Shown here: piece after piece, positions 1 to 15,164 of the stretch | How positions within the stretch are numbered: position 1 is the stretch's first letter | Layout of the letters: the number at the start of each line of letters is the position of its first letter | NCBI RefSeq assembly: GCF_019320115.1 | Contig: NC_089593.1 | Location: 40,246,914 to 40,310,913, forward strand | DNA: 64,000 bases | Direction of reading: 5' to 3' | DNA from: Miscanthus floridulus | Lineage: Eukaryota; Streptophyta; Magnoliopsida; Poales; Poaceae | Notes under the pieces: generated by a model | What the model was told of the DNA's origin: nothing | The model's input: the letters and a program-made list of their open reading frames with translations, nothing else | Databases searched by the model: none | Position numbers and translations under genes: made by a program

Positions 1-3000
1 ATTTCTGAGCCCTGTTTGGAACAAAACCGTGCACCTATCTTGCACTAATACTAACACTATAACCAAATGGACTAAAACAAGATTCCACTTGAGCCTCATC
101 ACCTAGGAGTTCCATCGGGTGCTTCCAAATGAATTCCGAGCCTTGTTTGGCACAAACCGTGCACCTATCTTGCACTAATACTAACACTATATCCAAACAG
201 ACCGAAACGAGATTCCACTTGAGCCTCATCACCTAGGAGTTCTATCGGGTGCGGTCAAAATGATTTCCGAGCCATGTTTGGACAAACCATGCACCTATCT
301 TGCACCAATACTAACACTATCTCCAAACGGACCAAAATAAGATTCCACTTGAGCCTCATCACCTAGGAGTTCCATCGGGTGCTTTTGAAATGATTTCCGA
401 GCCTTATTTAGCACAAACCGTGCACCTATCTTGCACTGATGCTAACACTATCTCCAAACGGACCGAAACAAGATTCCACTTGAGCCTCGTCACCTAGGAG
501 TACCATCGGGTGCGTCCAAAACGAGTTCTGAGCCTGTGGTACGTTTGGCATAGACCGTGCACCTATCTTGCACTAATACTAACACTATATCCAATGGACC
601 AAAACGAGATTCCACTTGAGCCTCGTCATCGAGGTGTTCTATCGGGTGCGGTCAAAATGATTTCTGATCCTTGTTTGGAACAAACCGTGCACCTGTCTTG
701 CACTAATACTAACACTATCTCCAAACGGACCGAAACAAGATTCCACATGAGCCTCGTCAACTAGGAGTTCCATTGGGTTCTTCCGAAATGATTTCCAAGA
801 CTTGTTTGGCACAAACCGTGCACCTATCTTGCACTGATACTAACACTATCTCCAAACGGACCGAAACAAGATTCCACTTGAGCCTCGTCACCTAGGAGTA
901 CCATCGGGTGCGTCCAAAATGATTTCTGATCCTATGGTACGTTTGGAACAAACCGTGCACCTATCTTGCACTAATACTAACACTATATCCAAACGGACCG
1001 AAACGAGATTCCACTTGAGCCTCGTCACCTAGGAGTTCTATCAGGTGTGGTCAAAATGATTTCCGAGCCTTGTTTGGAACAAACCGTGCACCTATCTTGC
1101 ACTAATACTAACACTATCTCCAAACGGACTGAAATAAGATTCCACTTGAGCCTCATCACCTAGGAGTTCCATCGGGTGCTTCTGAATGATTTCCGAGCCT
1201 TATTTGGCACAAACCGTGCACCTATCTTGCACTGATACTAACACTATGTCCAAACGGATCGAAACAAGATTCCACTTGAGCCTCGTCACCTAGGAGTACC
1301 ATCGGGTGCGTCCAAAACAATTTCTAGGCCTATGGTACGTTTGGCACAAACTGTGCACCTATCTTGCACTAATACTAACACTATATCCAAATGGATTGAA
1401 ACAAGATTCCACTTGGGGCCTCGTCACCAAGGAGTTCTATCGGGTGAGGTCAAAATGATTTCTGAGCCTTGTTTGGAACAAACGTGCACCTATGTTGCAC
1501 TAATACTAACACTATATCTAAACGGATCAAAACGAGATTCCACTTGAGCCTCATCACCTAGGAGTTCTATCGGGTGCGGTCAAAATGATTTCCGATCCTT
1601 GTTTGGAACAAACCGTGCACCTATCTTGCACTAATACTAACACTATCTCCAAACAGACCGAAACAAGATTCCACTTGAGCCTCGTCAACTAGGAGTTCCA
1701 TTGGGGTCTTCCGAAATGATTTCCAAGACTTGTTTGGCATAAACAGTGCACCTATCTTGCACTGATACTAACACTATCTCCAAACGGACCGAAACAAGTT
1801 TCTACTTGAGCCTCGTCACCTAGGAGTACCATCGGGTGCGTCCAAAATGATTTCTGATCCTATGGTACGTTTGGAACAAACCGTGCACCTATCTTGCACT
1901 AATACTAACACTATATCCAAATGGACCGAAACGAGTTTCCACTTGAGCCTCGTCACCTAGGAGTTCTATCAGGTGTGGTCAAAATGATTTCCGAGCCTTG
2001 TTTGGAACAAACCGTGCACCTATCTTGCACTAATACTAACACTATCTCCAAACGGACCGAAACAAGATTTCACTTGAGCCTCATCACCTAGGAGTACCAT
2101 CGGGTGCGTCCAAAACAATTTCTGGGCCTATGGTACGTTTGGCACAAACTGTGCACCTATCTTGCACTAATACTAACACTATATCCAAATGGATCAAAAC
2201 GAGATTCCACTTGAGCCTCGTCACCAAGGAGTTCTATCGGGTGAGGTCAAAATGATTTCTGAGCCTTGTTTGGAACAAACCATGCACCTATCTTGCACTA
2301 ATACTAACACTATCTCCAAACGGACCAAAATAAGATTCCACTTGAGCCTAATCACCTAGGAGTTCCATCGGGTGCTTCTAAAATGATTTCCGAGTCTTGT
2401 TTGGCACAAAACGTGCTCCTATCTTGCACTGATACTAACACTATCTCCAAATGGACCAAAACAATATTCCACTTGAGCCTCGTCACCTAGGAGTACCATC
2501 GGGTGCATGCAAAACGATTTCTGAGCATATGGCACGTTTGGCACAAACCGTGCACCTATCTTGAACTAATACTAACACTATATCCAAACGGACCGAAACA
2601 AGATTCCACTTGAGCCTCGTCACCTAGGAGTACCATCGGGTGCGTCCAAAACGATTTCTGAGCCTATGGTATGTTTGGCACAAACTGTGCACCTATCTTG
2701 CACTAATACTAACACTATATCCAAACGGACCGATACGAGATTCCACTTGAGCCTCGTCACCTTGGAGTTCTATCGAGTGAGGTCAAAATGATTACCAAGC
2801 CTTGTTTGGAACAAACCGTGCACCTATCTTACACTAATACTAACACTATCTCCAAACGGACCGAAATAAGATTCCACTTGAGCCTCATCACCTAGGAGTT
2901 CCATCGGGTCCTTCTGAAATGATTTCCGAGCCTTGTTTGGCACAAACCGTGCACCTATCTCGCACTGATACTAACACTATCTCCAAACAGACTAAAACAA

Positions 3001-3325
3001 GATTCCACTTGAGCCTCGTCACCTAGGAGTACCATCGGGTGCGTCCAAAATGATTTCTGAGCCCATGGTACGTTTGGCACAAACCGTGCACCTATCTTGC
3101 ACTAATACTAACACTATATCCAAATGGATAGAAACAAGATTCCACTTGAGCCTCATCACCTAGGAGTTCTATCGAGTGAGGTCAAAATGATTTCTGAGCC
3201 CTGTTTGGAACAAACCGTGCACCTATCTTGCACTAATACTAACACTATAACCAAATGGACTAAAACAAGATTCCACTTGGGCCTCGTCACCAAGGAGTTC
3301 TATCGGGTGAGGACAAAATGATTTC
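1..3325. repeat. Mosaic satellite block, left edge
   Basis: The window opens inside a B monomer (the first phased monomer start is 81). Positions 1-640 match about 5,843-6,480, including the unusual GAATTCCGAG in the A monomer. Positions 640-1,455 match 8,740-9,556 at an offset of about 8,100. Positions 2,400-3,280 match 10,740-11,620 at an offset of 8,340, sharing GATTACCAAGCC, GGGTCCTTCTG and CATATGGCACG. There are single-base losses near 137, 272, 589 and 1,185 and a gain near 25. The block is a patchwork with no simple period. Confidence 0.85.
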
Positions 3326-3329
3326 CGAG

Positions 3330-6300
3330 CCTTGTTTGGAACAAACCATGCACCTATCTTGCACCAATACTAACACTATCTCCAAATGGACCAAAATAAG
3401 ATTCCACTTGAGCCTCATCACCTAGGAGTTCCATCGGGTGCTTTTGAAATGATTTCCGAGCCTTATTTAGCACAAACCGTGCACCTATCTTGCACTGATG
3501 CTAACACTATCTCCAAACGGACCGAAACAAGATTCCACTTGAGCCTCGTCACCTAGGAGTACCATCGGGTGCTTCCAAAACAACTTCTGAGCCTGTGGTA
3601 CGTTTGGCATAGACCGTGCACCTATCTTGCACTAATACTAACACTATATCCAAATGGACCAAAACGAGATTCCACTTGAGCCTTGTCATTGAGGTGTTCT
3701 ATCGGGTGCGGTCAAAATGATTTCTGATCCTTGTTTGGAACAAACCATGCACCTATCTTGCACTAATACTAACACTATCTCCAAACGGACCGAAACAAGA
3801 TTCCACTTGAGCCTCGTCAACTAGGAGTTCCATCGGGTGCTTCCAAAATGATTTCCATGACTTGTTTGGCAAAACCGTGCACCTATCTTGCACTGAGACT
3901 AACACTATCTCCAAATGGACCAAAACAAGATTCCACTTGAGCCTCGTCACCTAGGAGTACCATCGGGTGCGTCCAAAACGATTTATGATCCTATGGTACG
4001 TTTGGCACAAACCGTGCACCTATCTTGCACTAATACTAACACTATATCCAAACGGACCGAAATGAGATTCCACTTGAGCCTCGTCACCTAGGAGTTCTAT
4101 CAGGTGTGGTCAAAATGATTTCCGAGCCTTGTTTGGAACAAATCGTGCACCTATCTTGCACTAATACTAACACTATCTCCAAACGGACCGAAATAAGATT
4201 CCACTTGAGCCTCATCACCTAGGAGTTCCATCGAGTGCTTCCGAAATGATTTCCGAGCCTTGTTTGGCACAAACCATGCACCTATCTTGCACCAATACTA
4301 ACACTATCTCCAAACGGACCAAAATAAGATTCCACTTGAGCCTCATCACCTAGGAGTTCCATCGGGTGCTTTTGAAATGATTTCCGAGCCTTATTTAGCA
4401 CAAACCGTGCACCTATCTTGCACTGATGCTAACACTATCTCCAAACGGACCGAAACAAGATTCCACTTGAGCCTCGTCACCTAGGAGTACCATCGGGTGC
4501 GTCCAAAACGAGTTCTGAGCCTGTGGTACGTTTGGCATAGACCGTGCACCTATCTTGCACTAATACTAACACTATATCCAAATGGACCAAAACGAGATTC
4601 CACTTGAGCCTCATCACCTAGGAGTTCTATCGGGTGCGGTCAAAATGATTTTCGAGCCTTGTTTGGAACAAACCATGCACCTATCTTGCACCAATACTAA
4701 CACTATCTCCAAACGGACCAAAATAAGATTCCACTTGAGCCTCATCACCTAGGAGTTCCATCGGGTGCTTTTGAAATGATTTCCGAGCCTTATTTAGCAC
4801 AAACCGTGCACCTATCTTGCACTGATGCTAACACTATCTCCAAACGGACCGAAACAAGATTCCACTTGAGCCCCGTCACCTAGGAGTACCATCGGGTGCT
4901 TCCAAAACATGTTCTAAGCCTGTGGTACGTTTGGCATAGACCGTGCACCTATCTTGCACTAATACTAACACTATATCCAAATGGACCAAAACGAGATTCC
5001 ACTTGAGCCTCGTCATCGAGGTGTTCTATCGGGTGCGGTCAAAATGAATTCTGATCCTTGTTTGGAACAAACCGTGCACCTGTCTTGCACTAATACTAAC
5101 ACTATCTCCAAACGGACCGAAACAAGATTCCACTTGAGCCTCGTCAACTAGGAGTTCCATCGGGTGCTTCCAAAATGATTTCCATGACTTGTTTGGCAAA
5201 ACCATGCACCTATCTTGCACTGAGACTAACACTATCTCCAAACGGACCAAAACAAGATTCCACTTGAGCCTCGTCACCTAGGAGTACCATCGGGTGCGTC
5301 CAAAATGATTTATGATCCTATGGTACGTTTGGCACAAACCGTGCACCTATCTTGCACTAATACTAACACTATATCCAAACGGACCGAAATGAGATTCCAC
5401 TTGAGCCTCGTCACCTTGGAGTTCTATCAGGTGCGGTCAAAATGATTTCCGAGCCTTGTTTGGAACAAATCGTGCACCTATCTTGCACTAATACTAACAC
5501 TATCTCCAAACGGACCGAAATAAGATTCCACTTGAGCCTCATCACCTAGGAGTTCCATCGGGTGCTTCCGAAATGATTTCCGAGCCTTGTTTGGCACAAA
5601 CCATGCACCTATCTTGCACCAATACTAACACTATCTCCAAACGGACCAAAATAAGATTCCACTTGAGCCTCATCACCTAGGAGTTCCATCGAGTGCTTTT
5701 GAAATAATTTCTGAGCATTATTTGGCACAAATCATGCACCTATCTTGCACTGATGCTAACACTATCTCCAAATGGACCGAAACAAGTTTCCACTTGAGCC
5801 TCGTCACCTAGGAGTACCATCGGGTGCGTCCAAAATGAGTTCTGAGCCTATGGTACGTTTGGCATAGACCGTGCACCTATCTTGCACTAATACTAACACT
5901 ATATCCAAACGGACCAAAACAAGATTCCACTTGAGCCTCATCACCTAGGAGTTCCATCGGGTGCTTCCAAAATGAATTCCGAGCCTTGTTTGGCACAAAC
6001 CGTGCACCTATCTTGCACTAATACTAACACTATATCCAAACAGACCGAAACGAGATTCCACTTGAGCCTCATCACCTAGGAGTTCTATCGGGTGCGGTCA
6101 AAATGATTTTCGAGCCTTGTTTGGAACAAACCATGCACCTATCTTGCACCAATACTAACACTATCTCCAAACGGACCAAAATAAGATTCCACTTGAGCCT
6201 CATTACCTAGGAGTTCCATCGGGTGCTTTTGAAATGATTTCCGAGCCTTATTTAGCACAAATCGTGCACCTATCTTGCACTGATGCTAACACTATCTCCA

Positions 6301-8707
6301 AACAGACCGAAACAAGATTCCAGTTAAGCCTCGTCACCTAGGAGTACCATCGGGTGCTTCCAAAACAACTTCTGAGCCTGTGGTACGTTTGGCATAGACA
6401 GTGCACCTATCTTGCACTAATACTAACACTATATCCAAATGGACCAAAACGAGATTCCACTTGAGCTTCGTCATTGAGGTGTTCTATCGGGTGCGGTCAA
6501 AATGATTTCTGATCCTTGTTTGGAACAAACCGTGCACCTATCTTGCACTAATACTAACACTATCTCCAAACGGACCGAAACAAGATTCCACTTGAGCCTC
6601 ATCAACTAGGAGTTCCATCGGGTGCTTCCAAAATGATTTCCATGACTTGTTTGGCAAAACCGTGCACCTATCTTGCACTGAGACTAACACTATCTCCAAA
6701 TGGACCAAAACAAGATTCCACTTGAGCCTCGTCACCTAGGAGTACCATCGGGTGCGTCCAAAACGATTTATGATCCTATGGTACGTTTGGCACAAACCGT
6801 GCACCTATCTTGCACTAATACTAACACTATATCCAAACGGACCGAAATGAGATTCCACTTGAGCCTCGTCACCTAGGAGTTCTATCAGGTGTGGTCAAAA
6901 TGATTTCCGAGCCTTGTTTGGAACAAATCGTGCACCTATCTTGCACTAATACTAACACTATCTCCAAACGGACGGAAATAAGATTCCACTTGAGCCTCAT
7001 CACCTAGGAGTTCCATCGAGTGCTTTCGAAATGATTTCCGAGCCTTGTTTGGCACAAACCATGCACCTATCTTGCACCAATACTAACACTATCTCCAAAC
7101 GGACCAAAATAAGATTCCACTTGAGCCTCATCACCTAGGAGTTCCATCGAGTGCTTTTGAAATAATTTCTGAGCATTATTTGGCACAAACCATGCACCTA
7201 TCTTGCACTGATGCTAACACTATCTCCAAATGGACCAAAACAAGATTCCACTTGAGCCTTGTCATCTAGGAGTACCATCGGGTGCGTCCAAAATGAGTTC
7301 TGAGCCTGTGGTACGTTTGGCATAGACCGTGCACCTATCTTGCACTAATACTAACACTATATCCAAATGGACCAAAATGAGATTCCACTTGAGCCTCATC
7401 ACCTAGGAGTTCTATCGGGTGCGGTCAAAATGATTTCTGAGCCTTGTTTGGAACAAACCATGCACCTATCTTGCACCAATACTAACACTATCTCCAAACG
7501 GACCAAAATAAGATTCCACTTGAGCCTCATCACCTAGGAGTTCCATCGGGTGCTTTTGAAATGATTTCCGAGCCTTATTTAGCACAAACCGTGCACCTAT
7601 CTTGCACTGATGCTAACACTATCTCCAAACGGACCGAAACAAGATTCCACTTGAGCCTCGTCACCTAGGAGTACCATCGGGTGCTTCCAAAACATGTTCT
7701 AAGCCTGTGGTACGTTTGGCATAGACCGTGCACCTATCTTGCACTAATACTAACACTATATCCAAATGGACCAAAACGAGATTCCACTTGAGCCTCGTCA
7801 TCGAGGTGTTCTATCGGGTGCGGTCAAAATGAATTCTGATCCTTGTTTGGAACAAACCGTGCACCTGTCTTGCACTAATACTAACACTATCTCCAAACGG
7901 ACCGAAACAAGATTCCACTTGAGCCTCGTCAACTAGGAGTTCCATCGGGTGCTTCCAAAATGATTTCCATGACTTGTTTGGCAAAACCGTGCACCTATCT
8001 TGCACTGAGACTAACACTATCTCCAAACGGACCAAAACAAGATTCCACTTGAGCCTCGTCACCTAGGAGTACCATCGGGTGCGTCCAAAATGATTTATGA
8101 TCCTATGGTACGTTTGGCACAAACCGTGCACCTATCTTGCACTAATACTAACACTATATCCAAACGGACCGAAATGAGATTCCACTTGAGCCTCGTCACC
8201 TAGGAGTTCTATCAGGTGCGGTCAAAATGATTTCCGAGCCTTGTTTGGAACAAATCGTGCACCTATCTTGCACTAATACTAACACTATCTCCAAACGGAC
8301 CGAAATAAGATTCCACTTGAGCCTCATCACCTAGGAGTTCCATCGGGTGCTTCCGAAATGATTTCCGAGCCTTGTTTGGCACAAACCATGCACCTATCTT
8401 GCACCAATACTAACACTATCTCCAAACGGACCAAAATAAGATTCCACTTGAGCCTCATCACCTAGGAGTTCCATCGAGTGCTTTTGAAATAATTTCTGAG
8501 CATTATTTGGCACAAACCATGCACCTATCTTGCACTGATGCTAACACTATCTCCAAATGGACCGAAACAAGTTTCCACTTGAGCCTCGTCACCTAGGAGT
8601 ACCATCGGGTGCGTCCAAAATGAGTTCTGAGCCTATGGTACGTTTGGCATAGACCGTGCACCTATCTTGCACTAATACTAACACTATATCCAAACGGACC
8701 AAAATGA
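3330..8707. repeat. 2,785-bp direct duplication (about 21 monomers per period)
   Basis: Positions 3,330-5,922 recur at 6,115-8,707, offset 2,785. Shared private variants include GCTTCCAAAACAACTTCTG (3,571 and 6,356), GATTTATGATCC, and TCATCGAGGTGTTC. Between the copies, 5,923-6,114 instead matches the window's first monomers. A nested offset of 1,327 bp (10 monomers) links 3,950 to 5,277 and 6,735 to 8,062, so an older 10-monomer duplication was carried inside the larger one. Copies differ by scattered single bases. Confidence 0.88.
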
Positions 8708-10577
8708 GATTCCACTTGAGCCTCGTCACCTAGGAGTTCTATCGAGTGCGGTCAAAATGATTTCTGACCCTTGTTTGGAACAAACCGTGCACCTGTCTTG
8801 CACTAATACTAACACTATCTCCAAACGGACCGAAACAAGATTCCACTTGAGCCTCGTCAACTAGGAGTTCCATTGGGTTCTTTCGAAATGATTTCCAAGA
8901 CTTGTTTGGCACAAACCGTGCACCTATCTTGCACTGATACTAACACTATCTCCAAACGGACCGAAACAAGATTCCACTTCAGCCTCGTCACCTAGGAGTA
9001 CCATCGGGTGCGTCCAAAACGATTTCTGATCCTATGGTACGTTTGGAACAAACCGTGCACCTATCTTGCACTAATACTAACACTATATCCAAACGAACCG
9101 AAACGAGATTCCACTTGAGCCTCGTCACCTAGGAGTTCTATCAGGTGTGGTCAAAATGATTTTCGAGCCTTCTTTTGAACAAACCGTGCACCTATCTTGC
9201 ACTAATACTAACACTATCTCCAAACGGACCAAAATAAGATTCCACTTGAGCCTCATCACCTAGGGGTTCCATCGGGTGCTTCTGAAATGATTTCTGAGCC
9301 ATATTTGGCACAAACCGTGCACCTATCTTGCACTGATACTAACACTATGTCCAAACGGATCGAAACAAGATTCCACTTGAGCCTCGTCACCTAGGAGTAC
9401 CATCGGGTGCGTCCAAAACAATTTCTGGGCCAATGGTATGTTTGGCACAAACTGTGCACCTATCTTGCACTAATACTAACACTATATCCAAATGGATCGA
9501 AACGAGATTCCACTTGAGCCTCGTCACCAAGGAGTTCTATCGGGTGAGGTCAAAATGATTTCCGAGCCTTATTTGGCACAAACCGTGCTCCTATCTTGCA
9601 CTGATACTAACACTATCTCCAAATGGACCAAAACAAGATTCCACTTGAGCCTCGTCACCTAGGAGTACCATCGGGTGCATGCAAAACGATTTCTGAGCAT
9701 ATGGCATGTTTGGCACAAACCGTGCACCTATCTTGAACTAATACTAACACTATATCCAAACGGACCGAAACAAGATTCCACTTGAGCCTCGTCACCTAGG
9801 AGTACCATCGGGTGCGTCCAAAACGATTTCTGAGCCTATGGTATGTTTGGCACAAACCGTGCACCTATCTTGCACTAATACTAACACTATATCCAAACGG
9901 ACCGAAACAAGATTCCACTTGAGCCTCATCACCTAGGAGTTCTATCGAGTGAGGTCAAAATGATTTCTGAGCCTTGTTTGGAACAAACCATGCACCAATC
10001 TTGCACTAATACTAACACTATCTCCAAATGGACTGAAACAAGATTCCACTTGAGCCTCATCACCTAGGAGTTCCATCGGGTGCTTCCGAAATGATTTCCA
10101 AGCCTTGTTTGGCACAAACCGTGCACCTATCTTGCACTGATACTAACACTATCTCTAAACAGACTGAAACAAGATTCCACTTGAGCCTCGTCACCTAGGA
10201 GTACCATCGGGTGCGTCCAAAACGATTGCTGATCCTATGGTACGTTTGGAACAAACCGTGCACCTATCTTGCACTAATACTAACACTATATCCAAACGGA
10301 TCGAAACGAGATTCCACTTGAGCCTCGTCACCTAGGAGTACCATCGGGTGCGTCCAAAATGAGTTCTGAGCCTGTGGTACATTTGGCACAAACCATGCAC
10401 CTATCTTGCACTAATACTAACACTATATCCAAACGGACCGAAACGAGATTCCACTTGAGCCTCGTCACCTAGGAGTTCTATCAGGTGTGGTCAAAATGAT
10501 TTCCGAGCCTTGTTTTGAACAAACCGTGCACCTATCTTGCACTAATACTAACACTATCTCCAAACGGACCAAAATAA
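8708..10577. repeat. Mosaic satellite block between duplications
   Basis: Positions 8,740-9,556 resemble 640-1,455, including CATTGGGTTCTT and the C monomer with CAATTTCTGGGCC. From about 9,556 the sequence switches to the CATATGGCATG-type C monomer seen at 2,525 and 10,865. No single period covers this part. It looks like segments spliced by repeated unequal exchange. Confidence 0.8.
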
Positions 10578-10673
10578 GATTCCACTTGAGCCTCATCACC
10601 TAGGGGTTCCATCGGGTGCTTCTGAAATGATTTCCGAGCCTTATTTGGCACAAACCCAAATGGATCGAAATGA
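10578..10673 (+). repeat. 96-bp truncated monomer, copy 1
   Basis: Between two GATTCC starts the spacing is 96, not 131. The text runs TTTGGCACAAACCCAAATGG, so 35 bases from GTGC... through ...TATCTC are missing. The deletion removes the TTGCACTAATACTAAC region. Confidence 0.92.
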
Positions 10674-12805
10674 GATTCCACTTGAGCCTCGTCACCAAGG
10701 AGTTCTATCGAGTGAGGTCAAAATGATTTCCGAGCCTCATTTGGCACAAAACGTGCTCCTATCTTGCACTGATACTAACACTATCTCCAAATGGACCAAA
10801 ACAAGATTCCACTTGAGCCTCGTCACCTAGGAGTACCATCGGGTGCATGCAAAACGATTTCTGAGCATATGGCACGTTTGGCACAAACCGTGCACCTATC
10901 TTGAACTAATACTAACACTATATCCAAACGGACCGAAACAAGATTCCACTTGAGCCTCGTCACCTAGGAGTACCATCGGGTGCGTCCAAAACGATTTCTG
11001 AGCCTATGGTATGTTTGGCACAAACTGTGCACCTATCTTGCACTAATACTAACACTATATCCAAACGGACCGATACGAGATTCCACTTGAGCCTCGTCAC
11101 CTTGGAGTTCTATCGAGTGAGGTCAAAATGATTACCAAGCCTTGTTTGGAACAAACCGTGCACCTATCTTACACTAATACTAACACTATCTCCAAACGGA
11201 CCGAAATAAGATTCCACTTGAGCCTCATCACCTAGGAGTTCCATCGGGTCCTTCTGAAATGATTTCCGAGCCTTGTTTGGCACAAACCGTGCACCTATCT
11301 CGCACTGATACTAACACTATCTCCAAACAGACCAAAACAAGATTCCACTTGAGCCTCGTCACCTAGGAGTACCATCGGGTGCGTCCAAAATGATTTCTGA
11401 GCCCATGGTACGTTTGGCACAAACCGTGCACCTATCTTGCACTAATACTAACACTATATCCAAACGGATAGAAACAAGATTCCACTTGAGCCTCATCACC
11501 TAGGAGTTCTATCGAGTGAGGTCAAAATGATTTTTGAGCCCTGTTTGGAACAAACCGTGCACCTATCTTGCACTAATACTAACACTATAACCAAATGGAC
11601 TAAAACAAGATTCCACTTGAGCCTCATCACCTAGTAGTTCCATCGGGTGCTTCCGAAATGATTTCCGAGCCTTGTTTGGCACATACCGTGCACCTATCTT
11701 GCACTAATACTAACACTATATCCAAACAGACCGAAACGAGATTCCACTTGAGCCTCATCACCTAGGAGTTCTATCGGGTGCGGTCAAAATGATTTCCAAG
11801 CCTTGTTTGGAACAAACCATGCTCCTATCTTGCACCAATACTAACACTATCTCCAAACGGACCAAAATAAGATTCCACTTGAGCCTCATCACCTAGGAGT
11901 TCCATTGGGTGCTTTTGAAATGATTTCCAAGCCTTATTTGGCACAAACCGTGCACCTATCTTGCACTGATGCTAACACTATCTCCAAACGGACCGAAACA
12001 AGATTCCACTTGAGCCTCGTCACCTAGGAGTACCATCGGGTGCGTCCAAAACGAGTTCTGAGCCTGTGGTACGTTTGGCATAGACCGTGCACCTATCTTG
12101 CACTAATACTAACACTATATCCAAATGGACCAAAATGAGATTCCACTTGAGCCTCGTCATCGAGGTGTTCTATCGGGTGCGGTCAAAATGATTTCTGATC
12201 CTTGTTTGGAACAAACCGTGCACCTGTCTTGCACTAATACTAACACTATCTCCAAACGAACCGAAACAAGATTCCACTTGAGCCTCGTCAACTAGGAGTT
12301 CCAATGGGTGCTTCCAAAATGATTTCCAAGACTTGTTTGGCACAAACCGTGCACCTATCTTGCACTGATACTAACACTATCTCTAAACGGACTGAAACAA
12401 GATTCCACTTGAGCCTCGTCACCTAGGAGTACCATCGGGTGCGTCCAAAACGATTTCTGATCCTATGGTACGTTTGGAACAAATCGTGCACCTATCTTGC
12501 ACTAATACTAACACTATATCCAAACGGATCGAAACGAGATTCCACTTGAGCCTCGTCACCTAGGAGTACCATCGGGTGCGTCCAAAATGAGTTCTGAGCC
12601 TGTGGTACATTTGGCACAAACCATGCACCTATCTTGCACCAATACTAACACTATCTCCAAACGGACCAAAATAAGATTCCACTTGAGCCTCATCACCTAG
12701 GAGTTCCATCGGGTGCTTTTGAAATGATTTCCGAGCCTTATTTAGCACAAACCGTGCACCTATCTTGCACTGATGCTAACACTATCTCCAAACGGACCAA
12801 AATAA
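10578..12805. repeat. 17-monomer unit, 2,228 bp, headed by the 96-bp truncated monomer
   Basis: The unit starts with the 96-bp deletion monomer at 10,578 and ends at the next copy at 12,806. The length fits 16 standard monomers (6 of class C) plus the 96-bp one: 16x131 + 96 + 36 = 2,228. It includes the GTGCATGCAAAAC/CATATGGCACG C monomer. Its left part also matches 2,400-3,280. Confidence 0.86.
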
Positions 12806-12901
12806 GATTCCACTTGAGCCTCATCACCTGGGGGTTCCATCGGGTGCTTCTGAAATGATTTCCGAGCCTTATTTGGCACAAACCCAAATGGATCGAAATG
12901 A
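12806..12901 (+). repeat. 96-bp truncated monomer, copy 2
   Basis: It has the same deletion junction ACAAACCCAAATGGATCG as the copy at 10,578. The identical breakpoints show copying of one deletion event, not independent loss. Confidence 0.92.
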
Positions 12902-15164
12902 GATTCCACTTGAGCCTCGTCACCAAGGAGTTCTATCGGGTGAGGTCAAAATGATTTCCGAGCCTTATTTGGCACAAACCGTGCTCCTATCTTGCACTGA
13001 TACTAACACTATCTCCAAATGGACCAAAACAAGATTCCACTTGAGCCTCGTCACCTAGGAGTACCATCGGGTGCATGCAAAACGATTTCTGAGCATATGG
13101 CACATTTGGCACAAACCGTGCACCTATCTTGAACTAATACTAACACTATATCCAAACGGACCGAAACAAGATTCCACTTGAGCCTTGTCACCTAGGAGTA
13201 CCATCGGGTGCGTCCAAAACGATTTCTAAGCCAATGGTATGTTTGGCACAAACCGTGCACCTATCTTGCACTAATACTAACACTATATCCAAACGGACCG
13301 AAATGAGATTCCACTTGAGCCTCATCATCGAGGTGTTCTATCGGGTGCGGTCAAAATGATTTCTGATCCTTGTTTGGAACAAACCGTGCGCCTGTCTTGC
13401 ACTAATACTAACTCTATCTCCAAACAGACCGAAACAAGATTCCACTTGAGCCTCGTCAACTAGGAGTTCCAACGGGTGCTTCCAAAATGATTTCCAAGAC
13501 TTGTTTGGCACAAACCGTGCACCTATCTTGCACTGATACTAACACTATCTCTAAACGGACTGAAACAAGATTCCACTTGAGCCTCGTCACCTAGGAGTAC
13601 CATCGGGTGCGTTCAAAACAATTTCTGATCCTATGGTACGTTTGGCACAAACCGTGCACCTATCTTGCACTAATACTAACACTATATCCAAACGGACCGA
13701 AACGAGATTCCACTTGAGCCTCGTCACCAAGGAGTTATATCAGGTGTGGTCAAAATGATTTCCGAGCCTTGTTTGGAACAAATCGTGCACCTATCTTGCA
13801 CTAATACTAACACTATCTCCAAACGGACCAAAATAAGATTCCACTTGAGCCTCATCACCTAGGAGTTCCATCGGGTGCTTCCGAAATGATTTCCGAGCCT
13901 TGTTTGGCACAAACCGTGCACCTATCTTGCACTAATACTAACACTATATCCAAACAGACCGAAACGAGATTCCACTTGAGCCTCATCACCTAGGAGTTCT
14001 ATCGGGTGTGGTCAAAATGATTTCCGAGCCTTGTTTGGAACAAACCATGCTCCTATCTTGCACCAATACTAACACTATCTCCAAACGGACCAAAATAAGT
14101 TTCCACTTGAGCCTCATCACCTAGGAGTTCCATCGGGTGCTTTTGAAATGATTTCCAAGCCTTATTTGGCACAAACCGTGCACCTATCTTGCACTGATGC
14201 TAACACTATCTCCAAACGGGCCGAAACAAGATTCCACTTGAGCCTCGTCACCTAGGAGTACCATCGGGTGCGTCCAAAATGAGTTCTGAGCCTGTGGTAC
14301 GTTTGGCATAGACCGTGCACCTATCTTGCACTAATACTAACACTATATCCAAATGGACCAAAATGAGATTCCACTTGAGCCTCGTCATCGAGGTGTTCTA
14401 TCGGGTGCGGTCAAAATGATTTCTGATCCTTGTTTGGAACAAACCATGCACCTGTCTTGCACTAATACTAACACTATCTCCAAACGGACCAAAACAAGAT
14501 TCCACTTGAGCCTCGTCAACTAGGAGTTCCAACGGGTGCTTCCAAAATGATTTCCAAGACTTGTTTGGCACAAACCGTGCACCTATCTTGCACTGATACT
14601 AACACTATCTCTAAACGGACTGAAACAAGATTCCACTTGAGCCTCGTCACCTAGGAGTACCATCGGGTGCGTCCAAAACGATTTCTGACCCTATGGTACG
14701 TTTGGAACAAACCGTGCACCTATCTTGCACTAATACTAACACTATATCCAAACGGATCGAAACGAGATTCCACTTGAGCCTCGTCACCTAGGAGTACCAT
14801 CGGGTGCGTCCAAAATGAGTTCTGAGCCTATGGTATATTTGGCACAAACCATGCACCTATCTTGCACTAATACTAACACTATATCCAAACGGACCGAAAC
14901 GAGATTCCACTTGAGCCTCATCACCTAGGAGTTCTATCGGGTGCGGTCAAAATGATTTCCGAGCCTTGTTTGGAACAAACCATGCACCTATCTTGCACCA
15001 ATACTAACACTATCTCCAAACGGACCAAAATAAGATTCCACTTGAACCTCATCACCTAGGAGTTCCATCGGGTGCTTTTGAAATGATTTCCGAGCCTTAT
15101 TTAGCACAAACCGTGCACCTATCTTGCACTGATGCTAACACTATCTCCAAACGGACCAAAATAA
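12806..15164. repeat. 18-monomer unit, 2,359 bp, headed by the 96-bp truncated monomer
   Basis: Second unit of the tandem series. It is exactly 131 bp longer than the preceding unit; the added B monomer lies around 14,900-15,030, where the TTTGGCACAAACCATGC C monomer is followed by an extra TTCTATCGGGTGCGGTC monomer. Positions 12,961 onward recur at 27,694 onward (offset 14,733), and 12,961-13,945 recurs at 18,381, 21,841, 24,234 and 27,694. Confidence 0.86.
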